A stretch of 64,000 bases of DNA from Vandiemenella viatica (GCA_031002005.1 CM061919.1:37351088-37415087), one strand, 5' to 3'; counted from the stretch's first letter, positions 46,196 through 60,659 are shown. Notes: generated by a model from the sequence alone, not told the origin. Translations and numbers: made by a program.

Positions 46196-47752
46196 GCCAC
46201 GCACTCGTATTAAACCCCAAATGTGAAGGGTAATTGAAATAAAGTCACTTGACACAATTTGAGAGTAACACAATACTTATGTTTTTGGAAAAGTTCACTC
46301 ATACATTGTCGGTACCAGATACGTGAATAAAGCATCGAACAACAGTTTCTTTGAAGACTGCAGATTAAGTACAATCCTACGAGAAGACAAAAACTCACAA
46401 AGTCCCCCTAACATTAGTGAGTATTGCGGCATGTTGGAAGTTGCCTAAACCGCTACCGCATGGAACAATTTGCTCCGCTAACTAGCACGGAGTTTCGCGA
46501 TCACTTTCCGGCGTAGGAGTGAGGCTACATATTACGAAGTTGCATCACTGAGCCAATCATGCGCGGAGTTGCGCAATCACTTTCCGGCGTAAGAGTGAGG
46601 CTAGAATGAGGCAATGTGGGCTTGCTGCAAGATCTTTTATAGACTTCTCAGATCCTATGACATCAGCAACTTTTTCTTTAATTAATATCTCCAAAAGTAC
46701 AAAATAGTTTAACTTGAAATTTTTACAGGGACTTTCTATCATCATGTTCTATCTGTTTTAATTTAATTTAACATTCAAAAGGGTTTCTATAATTTTAAAA
46801 TTGAAGTCATCACATGACCAACTTAACGGACTTTTTATGCTCTTCAGCAACAATCCGCGACAATCTATCTTTGAAAACTTAATTATTCTAATGAATTCTT
46901 ATACTTTTTACCGAACCATTATATATTCATAATTGTCTTAATTTGGACTATCTACTGATATACATTTCAAATTAATATTCCTTTTAGTTAAAAAGTTCAT
47001 TTTTTTCTCTTAATTAAAACTGCTAATTAAACTTTGCCATATTAGTTAATTTTACTATCAAAATATCAGGAACAATGCCATGGGCGCCGACTTCATAAGA
47101 GATGGTGGGGCCCGGGCCCCACCAATAATGAGAGTGGTGGAGCTGTGTCCCGACAATATTTTTCTTACTGAAAATATTAAAATTTTAATTGTATAACTCT
47201 ACACAATCCCAGAGTAGGCAGCAATGTGGCTAATAAATAGGTGGCCAGTTACCCTTGCTGTTTGTTTATGCAGGGAAGCTTGGCGGAGTGGCGACGCTTT
47301 GTAGGACATTGGACATTAGTTGCGGCTGCTCAGTGCATTGACCCATCTCAAGGACACCGTTCTGCCACCCCTCCTCCACCGGCGACATCGCCTCCGCCAA
47401 CCCCCTCCCACGCTCGCAGTCACGCACACACAGTGCTGTAGGCACGTAGCGGCAGTATATTATTGTGGGTGTCAGCTTCTGACAGTGTTCAGTTTCAGTG
47501 AAGTGATTTAACTTAATCCTAATGTTGACAATAGGTTTTGTGGCCTATTTGTTCAACCGAGTGTTGGAAAGAACTTATTATTGCCAATGGAGAGGTTTTT
47601 ACTAAAAAAAAAAACCGCACTTGGAAGTTGACCAATCCAATAAGGGAAGTGAAGAAGCAGACCATTCATCAACTTCCGTGCCGTCGACGTCTGCATCCAC
47701 TTCTCGATCTTATTCATCACCGGTGGTTTCATCAGTTGGAAACACGACAGGT

Positions 47753-49794
47753 AAAAAAGAACATTTCAAAAGTCTTGGCTTTTATCTCATTCTTGGAAAG
47801 AGTGGAGTTCACAAATTGATAAAGTATTTTGTAAAATTTGCCAAGAAGTTGAAGCTAAATGTCTACTGACATTCAGTTCAAAAAAAGAAGATGCTTTTAC
47901 AGCAGTAGGGTTTTCCAATTGGAAAAACGCCCGGGAAAGGTTTAAAGCTCACGAAAATTCACACTCTCATAAAGAAAACGTGATGAAAGTTTCTTCTAAA
48001 CAAAATGTAGCAGGTTTATTAGATGACCAACTCGATAAAGACATGAAACTTGCCCGCTCTGCCATGATGTGTATTTTTACAACTGTAAAATTTCTTTGCC
48101 ATCAAGGTATTGCTATTAGAGGTCATGAGGATATAAATTCCAATTTCTGGCAGTTATTAAATTTGCGTAAAGAGGATAGGCCAGACCTAGCAGACTGGTT
48201 AGGATGGTCAGGTTATAAATGGACGTCTCATGACATAAATGAGATCATAGGCATTCTAGGTCAGTCTGCCTTACGCTCTGTGATTCAAGAGATAAAAGGT
48301 TGTAACTACTTTGGAGTAATGGTCGTTGAGACAAGTGATATATCCATCCAAGAACAAGTTACTTTTTGCATCCGTACAGTTAATGAAAATTTTGAGATTT
48401 GCGAGGACTTCCTAGGTTTTTATGCAGCTCCAAATACTGAGGCAAAAACTCTGTTCCACATAGTGAAAGACATTCTAGCTCGGTTTGGTTTGTCTCTAGA
48501 AAATCTTAGAGGTCAATGCTATGACGGTGCAGCCCAGATGAAGGGAAGTTTTAAGGGGCTGCAAACTCTTATCAATGAAATTCAACCCCAAGCACTTTAC
48601 GTACACTGCACAGCCCACAGTTTGCGTTTGGCTGTGGAAGACAGTTTACGCCAACTTTCCTGTATGAGGGATATAATGAATCTGGCAAAAGATCTAATAA
48701 ACACTATTAGAGAATCTCCAAAGAGGATGGATATTTTCAAAACTATATTAGGCAATGACAAAACTGGCCCCACTCGCTGTACTGGACTTCGCCCACTTTG
48801 CCCCACAAGGTGGACAATGCGGGCATCAAGCCTTAACCAGATTTTACAGAAATATTCAAGCCTTATTGAGTGTTTTGATTTATTGTCACAAAATGATACC
48901 TCTGATGCTGCAACTAAATGCTCAGGATACCTAGAGCAAATGACTCACTTTAAGACATTTTGGTTTTTGTCCCTTTACAGTCTCATTATGAGTCCTGTGG
49001 AGGAAATAAACTCCCAAATACAAAGTTAGCACATCGGAGCTGCCGAAGTCAAAGATAAGCTAGGACTTTTAACTAATATTCTTGAAGAAAAGCGTGGTAA
49101 GTTCAACCAGTTTTGGAAAACATGCAATGAGGAGAAACCCAGCTTGGTTGATGAACCTATTTTGCCAAGACATCGTCGTTTGCCAAAGAAATTAGATAAC
49201 CCTGGATGTTCTGAAGCACACACATTCTCTACTCCTGAAGAGTATTTCAAGCGAGTGTATAATGAAGTGTGTGATACTGTACTCATGTGTGTAAGGGAAC
49301 GGTTTCAACAATCTGGACTAAATTTAGTTTCCGCAGTTGAAGAAGAATGTGTTTTTGCCATGACAACTGGATCAAATAAAACCCAGAAAATTCAAGAATT
49401 ATTTTGCGGTGACCTCGACCAAGCCCGACTTCTCCTCCACCTCACTATGCTGAATGACATTGCAAAACAACGAAATATTTCTCTTTCTTCAATGCGTGAT
49501 GTGAGGAAGTTTCTTGTAGAAGAAAAACGTGTGAAAGACCTTCTACCTGAAGTGACCAAATGCATTAAGCTTCTGAGAACTGTCCCAGTAACCACTGCAA
49601 CGGCAGAGAGGTCTTTTAGCTGTCTTCGACATCTCAAGAATTACTTGCGGTCAACAATGGGACAGGAGAGACTAAACTATATAGCCATTTTCAACTGCCA
49701 TCAAGAAGTTCTAGATAGTTTGGACATGAGGCCGCTCGTTAACGAGTTTGTTAATAAAAATAATATTAGAAAAGCAAGTATTGCTTTGTTTTAG
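47753..49794 (+). pseudogene. hAT transposase, TTF-type zinc finger, ZMYM1-like
   Basis: One frame, from about 47753 to the stop at 49792-49794, interrupted by a single TAG at 49027-49029. N-terminus: FQKSWLLSHSWKEW, then a TTF-type zinc finger (VFCKICQEVEAK, GFSNWKNARERF, HENSHSHKENV). Middle: DUF4371-like region with RGQCYDGAAQMKGSFKG and VHCTAHSLRLAVEDS. CPTRWTMR follows, then the C-terminal hAT dimerisation domain (CIKLLRTVPVTTATAERSFS, LKNYLRSTMGQERLN). Nearly intact; upstream of 47753 a stop (TAA) precedes, so an upstream exon or other start is possible. Other defects were not seen. Confidence 0.9.
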
Positions 49795-50530
49795 CAACAA
49801 TTTAACTAAGCTTAGTGCTTTTGTTATAGTTTCTTCATGTATTTTTTTTCATATGTCAGAAATATTTAATTTAAATGTTAGCATTCAGAAGTTCTGAATC
49901 AGAACGTTACTTAAGTGATTTATACATTTCAATTTATTTCTAAGTTAAACATGTTATTAACTTTGTTAACTACTGTTTTTTTTTCTTTCCTAAAATATAG
50001 TGTTGCGCTACATATTTGAATGTTGTTAATGTACCTCTACCTTATTTCACGCTAACTAGGCCTATATTTAGTTATTTTAAAACAAAAAATTAAGTTTTTC
50101 CTGTAATTAGCTAAAAAAATCTGAAGTTTAATCAAAATTGTTTAACCTTTAACTCTCATTTGTCATAGCAACAATTTAACTGGACTTTTTTTAGTTTCTT
50201 CTTGTATTTTTTCCATATTTCAGAAATATTTAACTTTAATGTACACCCTCAGAACATTACTTAAGTGATTCATTCATTTAAATTTATTTCTAAGTTAAAT
50301 ATATTATTAACTTTGTTAACTACGGTTTTTTAAAAATAAAATATAGTGTTAGGCTACTTGAATGTTGTTTATGTACCTTCATCCTAATTAGGCCTACATT
50401 TAGTTCTTTTTCAACAAAACATTTTTTTTTAATAACCTAAAGAATCTTAAGTTTAGTCAAAATTGTTTTATTTTCACTCTTATTTTATCATACATTAAAG
50501 TAAAAGTTATATTAATTAAAAATTAATTTT
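49795..50530 (+). repeat. Direct duplication in the hAT 3' non-coding region
   Basis: 49796-50160 and 50165-50530 are two diverged copies of about 370 bp. Shared phrases in order: TAGCAACAATTTAACT, TTAGTTTCTTC.TGTATTTTT, CAGAAATATTTAA, ACATTACTTAAGTGATT, TTTATTTCTAAGTTAAA, ATTAACTTTGTTAACTAC, AAAATATAGTGTT. A C-run of about 12 bases follows near 50572. Confidence 0.8.
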
Positions 50531-50933
50531 TTTTAGACTATAATACTTTGGTGTTTCATTTATTCCATACCCCCCCCCCCCTCCCTTGTCGAGCCCCACC
50601 AAAGTGCTGACTATAGCTGGTGATAAAAGTTCAGCTGTAGCTTTACTCAATTCAAAGATATTTCAAATCATAAATTTTTACTTTTCTGATCGCGCATTTC
50701 AAAACGTGAACAAACTAAAATATCTCTTAAAATAAACATTTCCCGATATGATAAATACACTTCAAAATGATTCTTGTGATGAATTCTCACTGTGGAAATG
50801 ATTACAGGAAAATTCCTTCAGGACAATTACTCTTCTCGGAATTTCGAAGTCCAGCATAAGCAACTTTACAATCGATTTATAGAATATTTTACTACTGGGG
50901 ATAGCTAGAGGGAGTGCTTTTGGTGAACTAAAG

Positions 50934-52680
50934 CAGTGGTCCGCAGCCTTTTCCATCTCGCGGCACACCATGAGGTTATCCCTAAATATCGCGGCACACC
51001 TTACCGGACGGATGGTTCAGAAAAAAAGGTCCTCACCTCACAACACGATTTTTTTTGCGTATACAGCCTCCTAACACGTAAAAAATTATTGCTACAAACA
51101 GCGGTTGCATATAATTAATAATCAGGCAGTTTTATATTACTATTAGAGTAAATAATTGTACAAATACCTTCAATGTGACACCTGTGCCAGCTTAACTGCA
51201 CATAGGTGGCTGATTCGTGGATAAATCGTTGACAATACAAGCCTCATTTCTTCATCGACGGATTTGAGTCTTTCCTACTTGTATGTTTTAATCTCAGTCA
51301 ACGCCGAGAAGCCCAATTCACAAAAATATGTAGTTGAAAATAGCAATAAAACATTAACTGCCATGTCGGAGATAGCCGGATATTCATTGCTTATTTTTAG
51401 CCAAAACGTATCTAAAGGAACTTCGAGAAGCTTTAATTTCAAAGTTCTGTCAGCTTTTAAATCTGCGAGTTCCTATTGAATAGTTATTGGAAGATGTTCC
51501 GAATTTGCAACAAATGGATCACGAACCCAGTCAAAATCTTCTACACTTTCTCGAAAGTATTTTTTGAATCTCTGCTTCAAGCCTTCTAAATGTTCTTTAA
51601 TTAACTCCATCACCATTTTATTACCGTCGTCAAGTGACCATACAGTTGGGAACATCTCACACGACACATTTTAAATCCTCTGTAAACACAAATCCAGCTT
51701 GTTCCCAAATCCTTTAATCTTATTCATACAGTAGAACTCCAATTATCCGAACTCCGATTATACGAATCACCGATTATCCGAATCGCTTTTTTAATTAAGG
51801 CGGAAACGTACTGCGAAAAGTCTTCCCGTCTTTTATAAAAACCAACCCAAAGTTCGGATGACTGAAGCTTTGTTTACCGAGTGGTACGGCGAAATTTTCA
51901 TCCCTGAAGGGGAAAAGCAGGCATTTCCAACATACATATAATAATATTGAAAATAGATCCTTTTTCGGAAAAAAATACGATTAACCGAATTTTTTACTAT
52001 CCGAATAGGATCCAGTCCCAATTGATTCGGATAATTGGAGTTCTACTGTACTAACAAGAATATTTTCGTTCCTACCTTGCATTTTGATGTTTAGCTCATT
52101 CAAGTGTACGAAAATGTCGGAAATATATGCCAACTTATATATCCACTCGCCATCCGCGAATAAATCCGCGTACTTGTGTCTTTCAACAGTCAAAAATGCC
52201 TGGACCTCTTCTCTAAGTTCAAATATTTGCGTTAACACCTTTCCTCGTCACAGCCAACGTACTTCTGCATGTAGCAGGAGTGTAGTGTGTTCCGAACCCA
52301 TTTCCTGTCACATGCACGGTGCCGATTGTTTTTACAGTGATGTCTAACAATATGTCGTTGCACGGTACAGGAACAAAGTGGTATTGTTGGAGGAGCACCA
52401 ACACAGACAACTTAATAAAATAGTATAAGGCTTGGAAAGTTCTGCTACAATAAAAATATTTTAAAAATGAATAAACAAAACTAATAGCAAGTGTGAGTAA
52501 ATAAATAACAATTAATTTCTTAAAATACGACTATATGTAGCAATTGGCGGCACATGAAACTAAAATATAATTAATAAGAAATAGGTAATTAATTCCTTAT
52601 AACTGGTAAAATTTCCTGGCACACCTTTCACCTTGTCGCGGCACACCAGTGTGCCGCGGCACACCGGTTGCGGACCACTG
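50934..52680 (-). mobile_element. hAT element (FAM200/ZBED-like transposase) with nested pogo-like MITE
   Basis: Ends CAGTGGTCCGCAGCC (50934) and GGTTGCGGACCACTG (to 52680). Perfect 8-bp duplication AACTAAAG at 50926-50933 and 52681-52688. Minus-strand coding remnants: FELREEVQAFL, KYADLFADGEWIYKLAYISD, IFVHLNELNIKMQG (52238 downward), LKQRFKKYFRE, FDWVRDPF (51667-51473), and the end of the dimerisation domain with SNEYPAISDMAVNVLL. This is the FAM200/ZBED5-like hAT layout. The N-terminal zinc finger was not found and the coding part is broken by the pogo-like insertion at 51729-52048. Confidence 0.93.
51729..52048. mobile_element. pogo/Tigger-type MITE nested in the hAT element
   Basis: Inverted ends CAGTAGAACTCCAATTATCC and GGATAATTGGAGTTCTACTG with TA at both edges (51727-51728 and 52049-52050). 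320 bp, no coding capacity. Extra internal copies of the phrase TATCCGAA(T/C) near both ends. Inserted in the coding part of the hAT at 50934-52680. Confidence 0.9.
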
Positions 52681-52688
52681 AACTAAAG

Positions 52689-53150
52689 CATACCTAACAA
52701 CTGGAACTAATCAAGGCCAATGATGATGCACAAAAAACGGTCATGGGCTTACACTAGTCAATAATAAGGACCAAAATACAACAACCAAATGTCGGCACTT
52801 TTGTACGAGGATGCAGCACCACCCAGATGGTGTAGAATCTATTTATTATGAATGCAGATGCATTCAACAGGAAAAAAAAAAAAAAAAAACCTGTTTGTTT
52901 GCTGGTAAGGTTCTCATGATTGTATTTTGGAAGCAGAAGGTGTGAGGATATAAAAAGAAAAAAGATACAAACAAAACATACACAAAGATAAAATTTCAAA
53001 GCAAAGCTCTTCTTCAGTTAGAATAGTTACAAGGCTACAGCAGGGTCTTCACCTATGAGAAAACATTACGGCAGTACAGATACTCAAGTAACAGGAAGAA
53101 TAATTAAACAAAAGAGGCATTTAAAGAACTGGTTACTAAAATTGCATACA
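52689..53150. other. LTR-like end fragment, then unclassified sequence
   Basis: The first 20-30 bp after the hAT target duplication (minus sense TGTTAGGTATGCTTTAG) look like the outer end of LTR-like copy 2, matching TGTTATGCAT at 29749. The rest holds an A-run near 52870 and no recognised feature. Confidence 0.4.
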
Positions 53151-53159
53151 AGTTGCCAG

Positions 53160-53760
53160 TACATCCTGACTTAGAATGTTGTTGTTTTATATGTGGTCCC
53201 TGTCAAAAGAGGTTAATGGAGGCATTGGAGAAGGTCCAAAGAAGAGTTGCTCGATTCGTGAAAGGTATATATAGTTGGAGGGAAAGTGTAAGTGCAATTT
53301 TGAAGGAGTTACGTTGAGAAGACCTGGAACACCAAAGACATTGCTTTCGACAGAAGCTAATTCAAAAATTCACAACTTACTTATTTCGGAATGACAGCAA
53401 ACATATATTACTACCAGCAACATTCCTATCTAGGAATAGCCGCGAAAATAAAATAGAAGAAATCAGGGCCAGAACCGTTTCATTTCTGTATTCATTTTTT
53501 CCACCAGCAATTAGGAAATGGAATAGGAAGGATTTACTGGCCGAGTAAACTTAAAATCCGACAGTAGTAGTTCTGGATAAATCACTTCGACCATCCTGAT
53601 ATGGGTTTTCCCAGATCGCTCCAGTCCAGGCGAATGCCGGGATGGTTCCTCAAAATAGCCCATGGACGCCTCCTGCCATATCCCGTATATCCCTTCCAAA
53701 CTATTACACTTTCGGATAGGTGCAATGCACCCTCCGCCACAAACTTTTAGTGAGGACAGA
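53160..53760 (+). pseudogene. CR1-like LINE C-terminal relic
   Basis: Reads LEKVQRRVARFVKGIYSWRE, VSAILKELR, EDLEHQRHCFRQKLIQKF, TFLSRNSRENKIEEIRARTV and FFPPAIRKWNR, the C-terminal block of the same LINE type as 42490-43834, ending in a 3' UTR with GTGCAATGCACCCTCCGCC. A minus-strand SINE copy sits in its 3' part (53575-53680). Confidence 0.8.
53575..53680 (-). repeat. SINE copy inserted in the LINE 3' region
   Basis: Minus strand: GGCTATTTTGAGGAACCATC, CCGGCATTCGCCTGGACTGG, GATCTGGGAAAACCC, ATATCAGGATGGTCG. Same SINE body as at 32200-32335. Confidence 0.7.
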
Positions 53761-53801
53761 GCAGGCAGGAGGAAAATGGGGGGCGGGGGAAAAGCCCATT
53801 A

Positions 53802-55273
53802 AGGCCGGTCTACACGTAACGTCTTGACGGACATTTTACTTGATCAGGCAAAACGTATCAGACAAAACATTGTGTGTGGACAGCAAAACGGACGTTTTAC
53901 CTGAACTGAATGAAGACGGACGACTTCCAGAAAACGGATCGGAGGGAGCACTGTTTTCCGACTTGCCTGACGACTTCCAGCATTGTTGTCGGTCTTGACT
54001 GATGTTTTCCCTACAGTCTTTTAATCCTCTCTCAGCTTGTGCGGAGCTAAAATAACTTATATTTTGTTTTTCTTTTCGAAAACATTTTAAGCGGTGGTCT
54101 TTTAGAATCTAGGTCAGTGATTTCTTTACGGAATTCATTGAGTTATATCATAGCTATCCCTTTAAACGGCAAGTTAAAGTCAAATGGCTACAGCGATCGG
54201 GACAAAAAAAAATTAAGCATATGCTTTGGTTGATAAATATAAGCAAGTGTATCTTGGTGATACAAAGGAAGCAGATATTAAAGAAATAATCGATTCTTTT
54301 TGTTCAGTGTTTCTTAAAAGTTTACTAAAAATTAAGCAGTCGGCTTCTCTGTGGAGTTTCAACTTTCTTTTATTCTTATAGTATAAAGATACCCCAAGAG
54401 AAACAATGATCAATACGGAGGATGAAGTAAGCTGTTAACCGCTGCAAATTAACGGAACTGTACATAGAAATGTACATATAAAAATGAAGTATGTTTATAT
54501 AATAGGTAGACAGTGGTAGTGCTAAATATAAACGAAAGAAATAATTATTGTCTTGAAAATTATTTTATTTTATCAAACTCTCCTAAAAGAGCTACAGCAT
54601 TAGCCTGCCAATGTCATCGTCCTTCGTTATTAAAGTACATCTTGAATGTATCCCTTACACATTTCGCATCTTCCAATTCCAGAACAAGTCCACGTCTTCG
54701 TAACAGAATGTTGTGTATATTTCCTGGTTTCAACATTTTGTATTTAACTTGACAAGTTTCTGGTATACGGCAGCTAAGAGATTGTTGCGATATTACAGCT
54801 GTAATGTAAACTAAAGATTTTGAGATTGTTTTAATGTTACAGTTGTGAACCTAGATCTTCATAGTTTCTACTTGTTACCAGAAATCTTAGCATAGAAATC
54901 AGTCTCTCAACGGATGAGATTCTCCTTCTCACAGCAGTGTCTTGTTTTTTAGATTATTTCAAATAAGGGTCCGTAACCATTCGTAAATAATTACATCAGT
55001 CTTCAGGTTCATGAGGCAATTTCCGAAGCAAATCAGATGAAAGAACCTTTTCCTCTTTAGCAACCATCTTCTAGACCATTATTACTTTCTAATCTCATCA
55101 GACATAGAGAAATAACCACTAAAAGAAGTGCTTCACCCATGATTTCAATAGAACTGAGCTAAAGACGGAAGTCAAAAACGGAAGAGTGTGGACACGACTT
55201 TTTGGTCAGTTTTACCTGACGTCTTGCCTGATCAAGTAAAACGTCAGTCATAAGTTAACGTGTAGACTGGCCT
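53802..55273 (-). mobile_element. PIF/Harbinger element with internally deleted transposase
   Basis: Inverted ends AGGCCGGTCTACACGTAACG and the mirror of AGGCCAGTCTACACGTTAAC, flanked by TTA (53799-53801 and 55274-55276), the Harbinger target. Longer subterminal homology includes TTGATCAGGCAA/TTGCCTGATCAA. Minus-strand reading near 55060-54770 gives the Harbinger N-terminal block (YEWLRTLI, SVERLISMLRFLVTS-type), then jumps at about 54740-54600 to the C-terminal block (ILLRRRGLVLELEDAKCVRD, TFKMYFNNEG). The DDE core is missing. A plus-strand relic at 54184-54320 (DKYKQVYLGDTKEAD) may be the accompanying MADF/Myb-like gene. Confidence 0.85.
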
Positions 55274-55534
55274 TTAGTTCTGGGTGTCCATGATCACCTA
55301 CAGTGATTGTTTGGTAACAATGGAGATCATTGGCCAGTACAATTAATTCATTATATATCGACCTTATTTCAAATTTATTTTAATTTTTTTAAATTATTAT
55401 TATTTCTCCCTTGAAATGTCCCATTTTTCTTTCTTGCAATTAATACTTGTGAGTATATTATCTTTGCTTCTACCCCCACCCCCCTTCCAATGGTCAATTT
55501 CATTCTGTGTTTGGCTGTGTTGACCGTGTGGCTT

Positions 55535-55690
55535 GCGCGAGCTGAGCCACATGTTTGTTTCTACCTGACAAAGGGTTAGCCGTGAAATATTGTTTTTGAG
55601 TATTATTTTGTGTTGCTGCTGGCCTCCTCCCTTCAACTTCGGTGAATGTAGGGTATAATTTTTCTTTCCTTTTCACATGTACAGGATTGT
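55535..55690 (+). repeat. Copy of the hammerhead-core repeat family
   Basis: CTACCTGACAAAGGGTTAGCC then GTGAAATATTGTTTTTG, TGTGTTGCTGCTGG, CCTCCTCCCTTCAACTTCGG, TGAATGTAGGGTATAATTTT and TTTCCTTTTCACATG. It keeps the core with a CC-stem and a GAAA box, and starts after a small hairpin GTGGCTTGCGC/GAGCTGAGCCAC, similar to the centre of the palindrome at 44001. Confidence 0.75.
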
Positions 55691-55734
55691 TTGTTCCACT
55701 TACTTTTTTTCTGCCTCATCAAGGTCATTAGAGA

Positions 55735-55850
55735 TTAGAGGCAGGAAGGGGCGCAGGAGGAGGGCAAGGAATGGGAAGGTATTCAGCCATGGCCTTTTGA
55801 AAGAACCATCCTGGCAGTCGCCTAGAGTAATTTGGGAAAAGCATTAAGTT
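55735..55850 (+). repeat. SINE copy (body only)
   Basis: GGTCATTAGAGATTAGAGG, GGGCAAGGAATGGGAAGG, CAGCCATGGCCTTTTGAAAG, CCATCCTGGCAGTCGCC and TAGAGTAATTTGGGAAA. Lies close to the Ire1 exon at 55919. Confidence 0.75.
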
Positions 55851-55851
55851 A

Positions 55852-56046
<195 letters not shown>

Positions 56047-56110
56047 TTAAAAGAATTATTACTGATGCAATAACTACGGAAACAAAAATTCCATTTGTTA
56101 GCACGTTTCA

Positions 56111-56317
<207 letters not shown>

Positions 56318-56431
56318 TTAAAAAATCAGAATAATTCTCCTCCTGAAAGCACAAAATTCAAAACATTTAATAGTTTAATAGTGGAAATTTAAGTTACAAT
56401 ATTGTAACAATTCATTGAAAATATATGTATA

Positions 56432-57853
56432 CACTCCTGGAAATTGAAATAAGAACACCGTGAATTCATTGTCCCAGGAATGGGAAACTTTATATACACA
56501 TTCCTGGGGTCAGATACAACACATGATCACGCAGACAGAACCATAGGCACATAGACACAGGCAACAGAGCATGCACAATGTCGGCACTAGTACCGTGTAT
56601 ATCCTCCTTTCGCAGCAATGCAGGCTGCAATTCTCCCATGGAGACGATTGTAGAGGTGCTGGATGTAGCCCTGTGGAACGGCATGCCAAGCCATTTCCAC
56701 CTGGCGCCTCAACTGGACCAGCGTTCGTGCTGGACGTGCAGACCGCGTGAGACGACGTTTCATCCAGTCCCAAACATGCTCAATGGGGGACAGATCCAGA
56801 GATCTCGCTGGCCAGGGTAGTTGACTTACACCTTCTAGAGCACGTTGGGTGGCACGGGATACATGTGGACATGCATTGTCCTGTTGGAACAGCATGTTCC
56901 CTTGCCGGTCTAGGAATGGTAGAACGATGGGTTCGATGACGGTTTGAATGTGCCGTGCACTGTTCAGTGTCCCCTCGACGATCACCAGAGGTGTACGGCC
57001 AGTGTAGGAGATCGCTCCCCACACCATGATGCCGGACGTTGGCCCTGTGTGACTCGGTCGTATGCAGTCCTGATTGTGGCGCTCACCTGCACGGCGCCAA
57101 ACACGCATACGACCATCATTGGCACCAAGGCAGAAGCGACTCTCATCACTGAAGATGACACGTCTCCATTCGTCCCTCCATACACGCCTGTCACGACACC
57201 ACTGGAGGCGGGCTGCACGATGTTGGGGCATGAGCGGAAGACGACCTAACGGTACGCGGAACCGTAGCCCAGCTTCATGGAGACGGTTGCGAATGGTCCT
57301 CTCTGATACCCCAGGAGCAACAGTGTCCCTAATTTGCCGGGAAGTGGCGGTGCGATCCCCTACGGCACTGCATAGGATGCGACGGGCTTCGCGTGCGTCC
57401 GTGTGTCGCTGCTGTCCGTACCCAGGTCGACGGGCACCTGCACCTTCCGCCGACCACTGGCGACAACATCGATGTACTGTGGAGACCTCGCGCCCCTCAT
57501 TTTGAGCAATTCAGCGGTACGTCCACCCGGCCTCAGGCATGCCCACTATACGCCCTCGCTCAAAGTCCGTCAACTGCACACACGGTTCACGTACACGCTG
57601 TCGCGGCATGCTACCAGTGTTAAAGACTGAGATGGAGCTCCGTATGCCACGGCAAACTGGCTGACACAGACTGCGGAGGTGCCCAACCGCTGCGCAGCTA
57701 GCGCCCTTCGACGGCCAACACTGCTCTTCCTGGTGTGTCCGCTGTGCCGTGCGTTTGATCATTGCTTGTACAGCCCTCTCGTAGTGTCCGGAGCAAGTAT
57801 GGTGGTTCTTACACACCGGCGTCAATGTGTTCTTATTTCAATTTCCAGGAGTG
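56432..57853 (-). mobile_element. Tc1-like element, nearly intact
   Basis: Inverted ends CACTCCTGGAAATTGAAATA and TATTTCAATTTCCAGGAGTG, with TA duplicated on both sides (56430-56431 and 57854-57855). 1422 bp with one transposase gene and a GC content clearly above the surrounding intron. Lies in the 2.8-kb Ire1 intron between the exons at 59106 and 56310, in the same sense as the gene. Confidence 0.95.
56587..57609 (-). pseudogene. Tc1-like DD34E transposase with a single nonsense codon
   Basis: ATG at 57607-57609, stop at 56587; 340 residues in one frame, the usual Tc1 length. N-terminal paired-like HTH (LTDFERGRIVGMPEAGW), second HTH (RTATSRQIRDTVAPGVSERT), catalytic boxes IFSDESRF, GIMVWGAISYTG, FQQDNACPH and RSLDLSPIEHVWDWM. 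The only defect seen is TGA at 57511-57513 in YR*IAQN, which a single CpG-type C-to-T change would explain (CGA in relatives, inferred). A young copy. Confidence 0.93.
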
Positions 57854-57855
57854 TA

Positions 57856-60400
<2,545 letters not shown>

Positions 60401-60404
60401 TATT

Positions 60405-60515
60405 GCGAGCAAAAAAAGGGCAGGAAGAAATTCTGTGAGACAATATTTATATGAAATGGAAAGATAAACTATTCCCACTACAATATTTTGGGCAAACACG
60501 TGACTAAGCATTCAC
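60405..60515 (-). repeat. Degenerate copy of the hammerhead-core repeat family
   Basis: Plus-strand text TGTGAGACAATATTTATATG, GGAAAGATAAACTATTCCC and CAATATTTTGGGCAAAC mirrors parts of the copy at 6970-7100, with the central G/C-rich module missing. Confidence 0.5.
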
Positions 60516-60659
60516 AAGTGCTTATAGTAAACACGGCTTCATGTATGATGGTTTTGACGGTTAGAGGTGGTGAGGGACAGCAATAGTATCATCAGAAATA
60601 TTAATTCCAGGAAAGAAATTAATCAAAATAAGAAAAAAGCTAACATTTAAGATCTTTAC

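Larger units (their letters stand above)
47079..50602 (+). mobile_element. hAT element (ZMYM1-like type)
   Basis: Lies between the two halves of LTR-like copy 2. Ends are GC-rich and partly inverted: GGTGGGGCCCGGGCCCCACC near the left, GAGCCCCACC at the right, with TGGTGGGGC mirrored. The exact edges and the 8-bp duplication are unclear (AATGCCAT versus AGTGCTGA is a poor match). The interior encodes one large transposase gene (47753-49794) plus a duplicated 3' non-coding region. Confidence 0.75.
46196..50925 (-). repeat. LTR-like repeat, copy 2, interrupted by a hAT element
   Basis: Minus-strand copy of the repeat at 29749-31075. Left part 46196-47078 and right part 50603-50925 flank a 3.5-kb hAT element. 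Matching landmarks include AATCGATAGAACAGGATGATAG vs its mirror near 46740, AAATATC near 47063 and GTGCTGACTATAGCTG at the right break (50604-50619), which also stands in uninterrupted copy 1 near 30107-30128. The outer end of copy 2 beyond 50925 is broken by a second hAT (50934-52680) and continues briefly after 52689. Confidence 0.65.
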
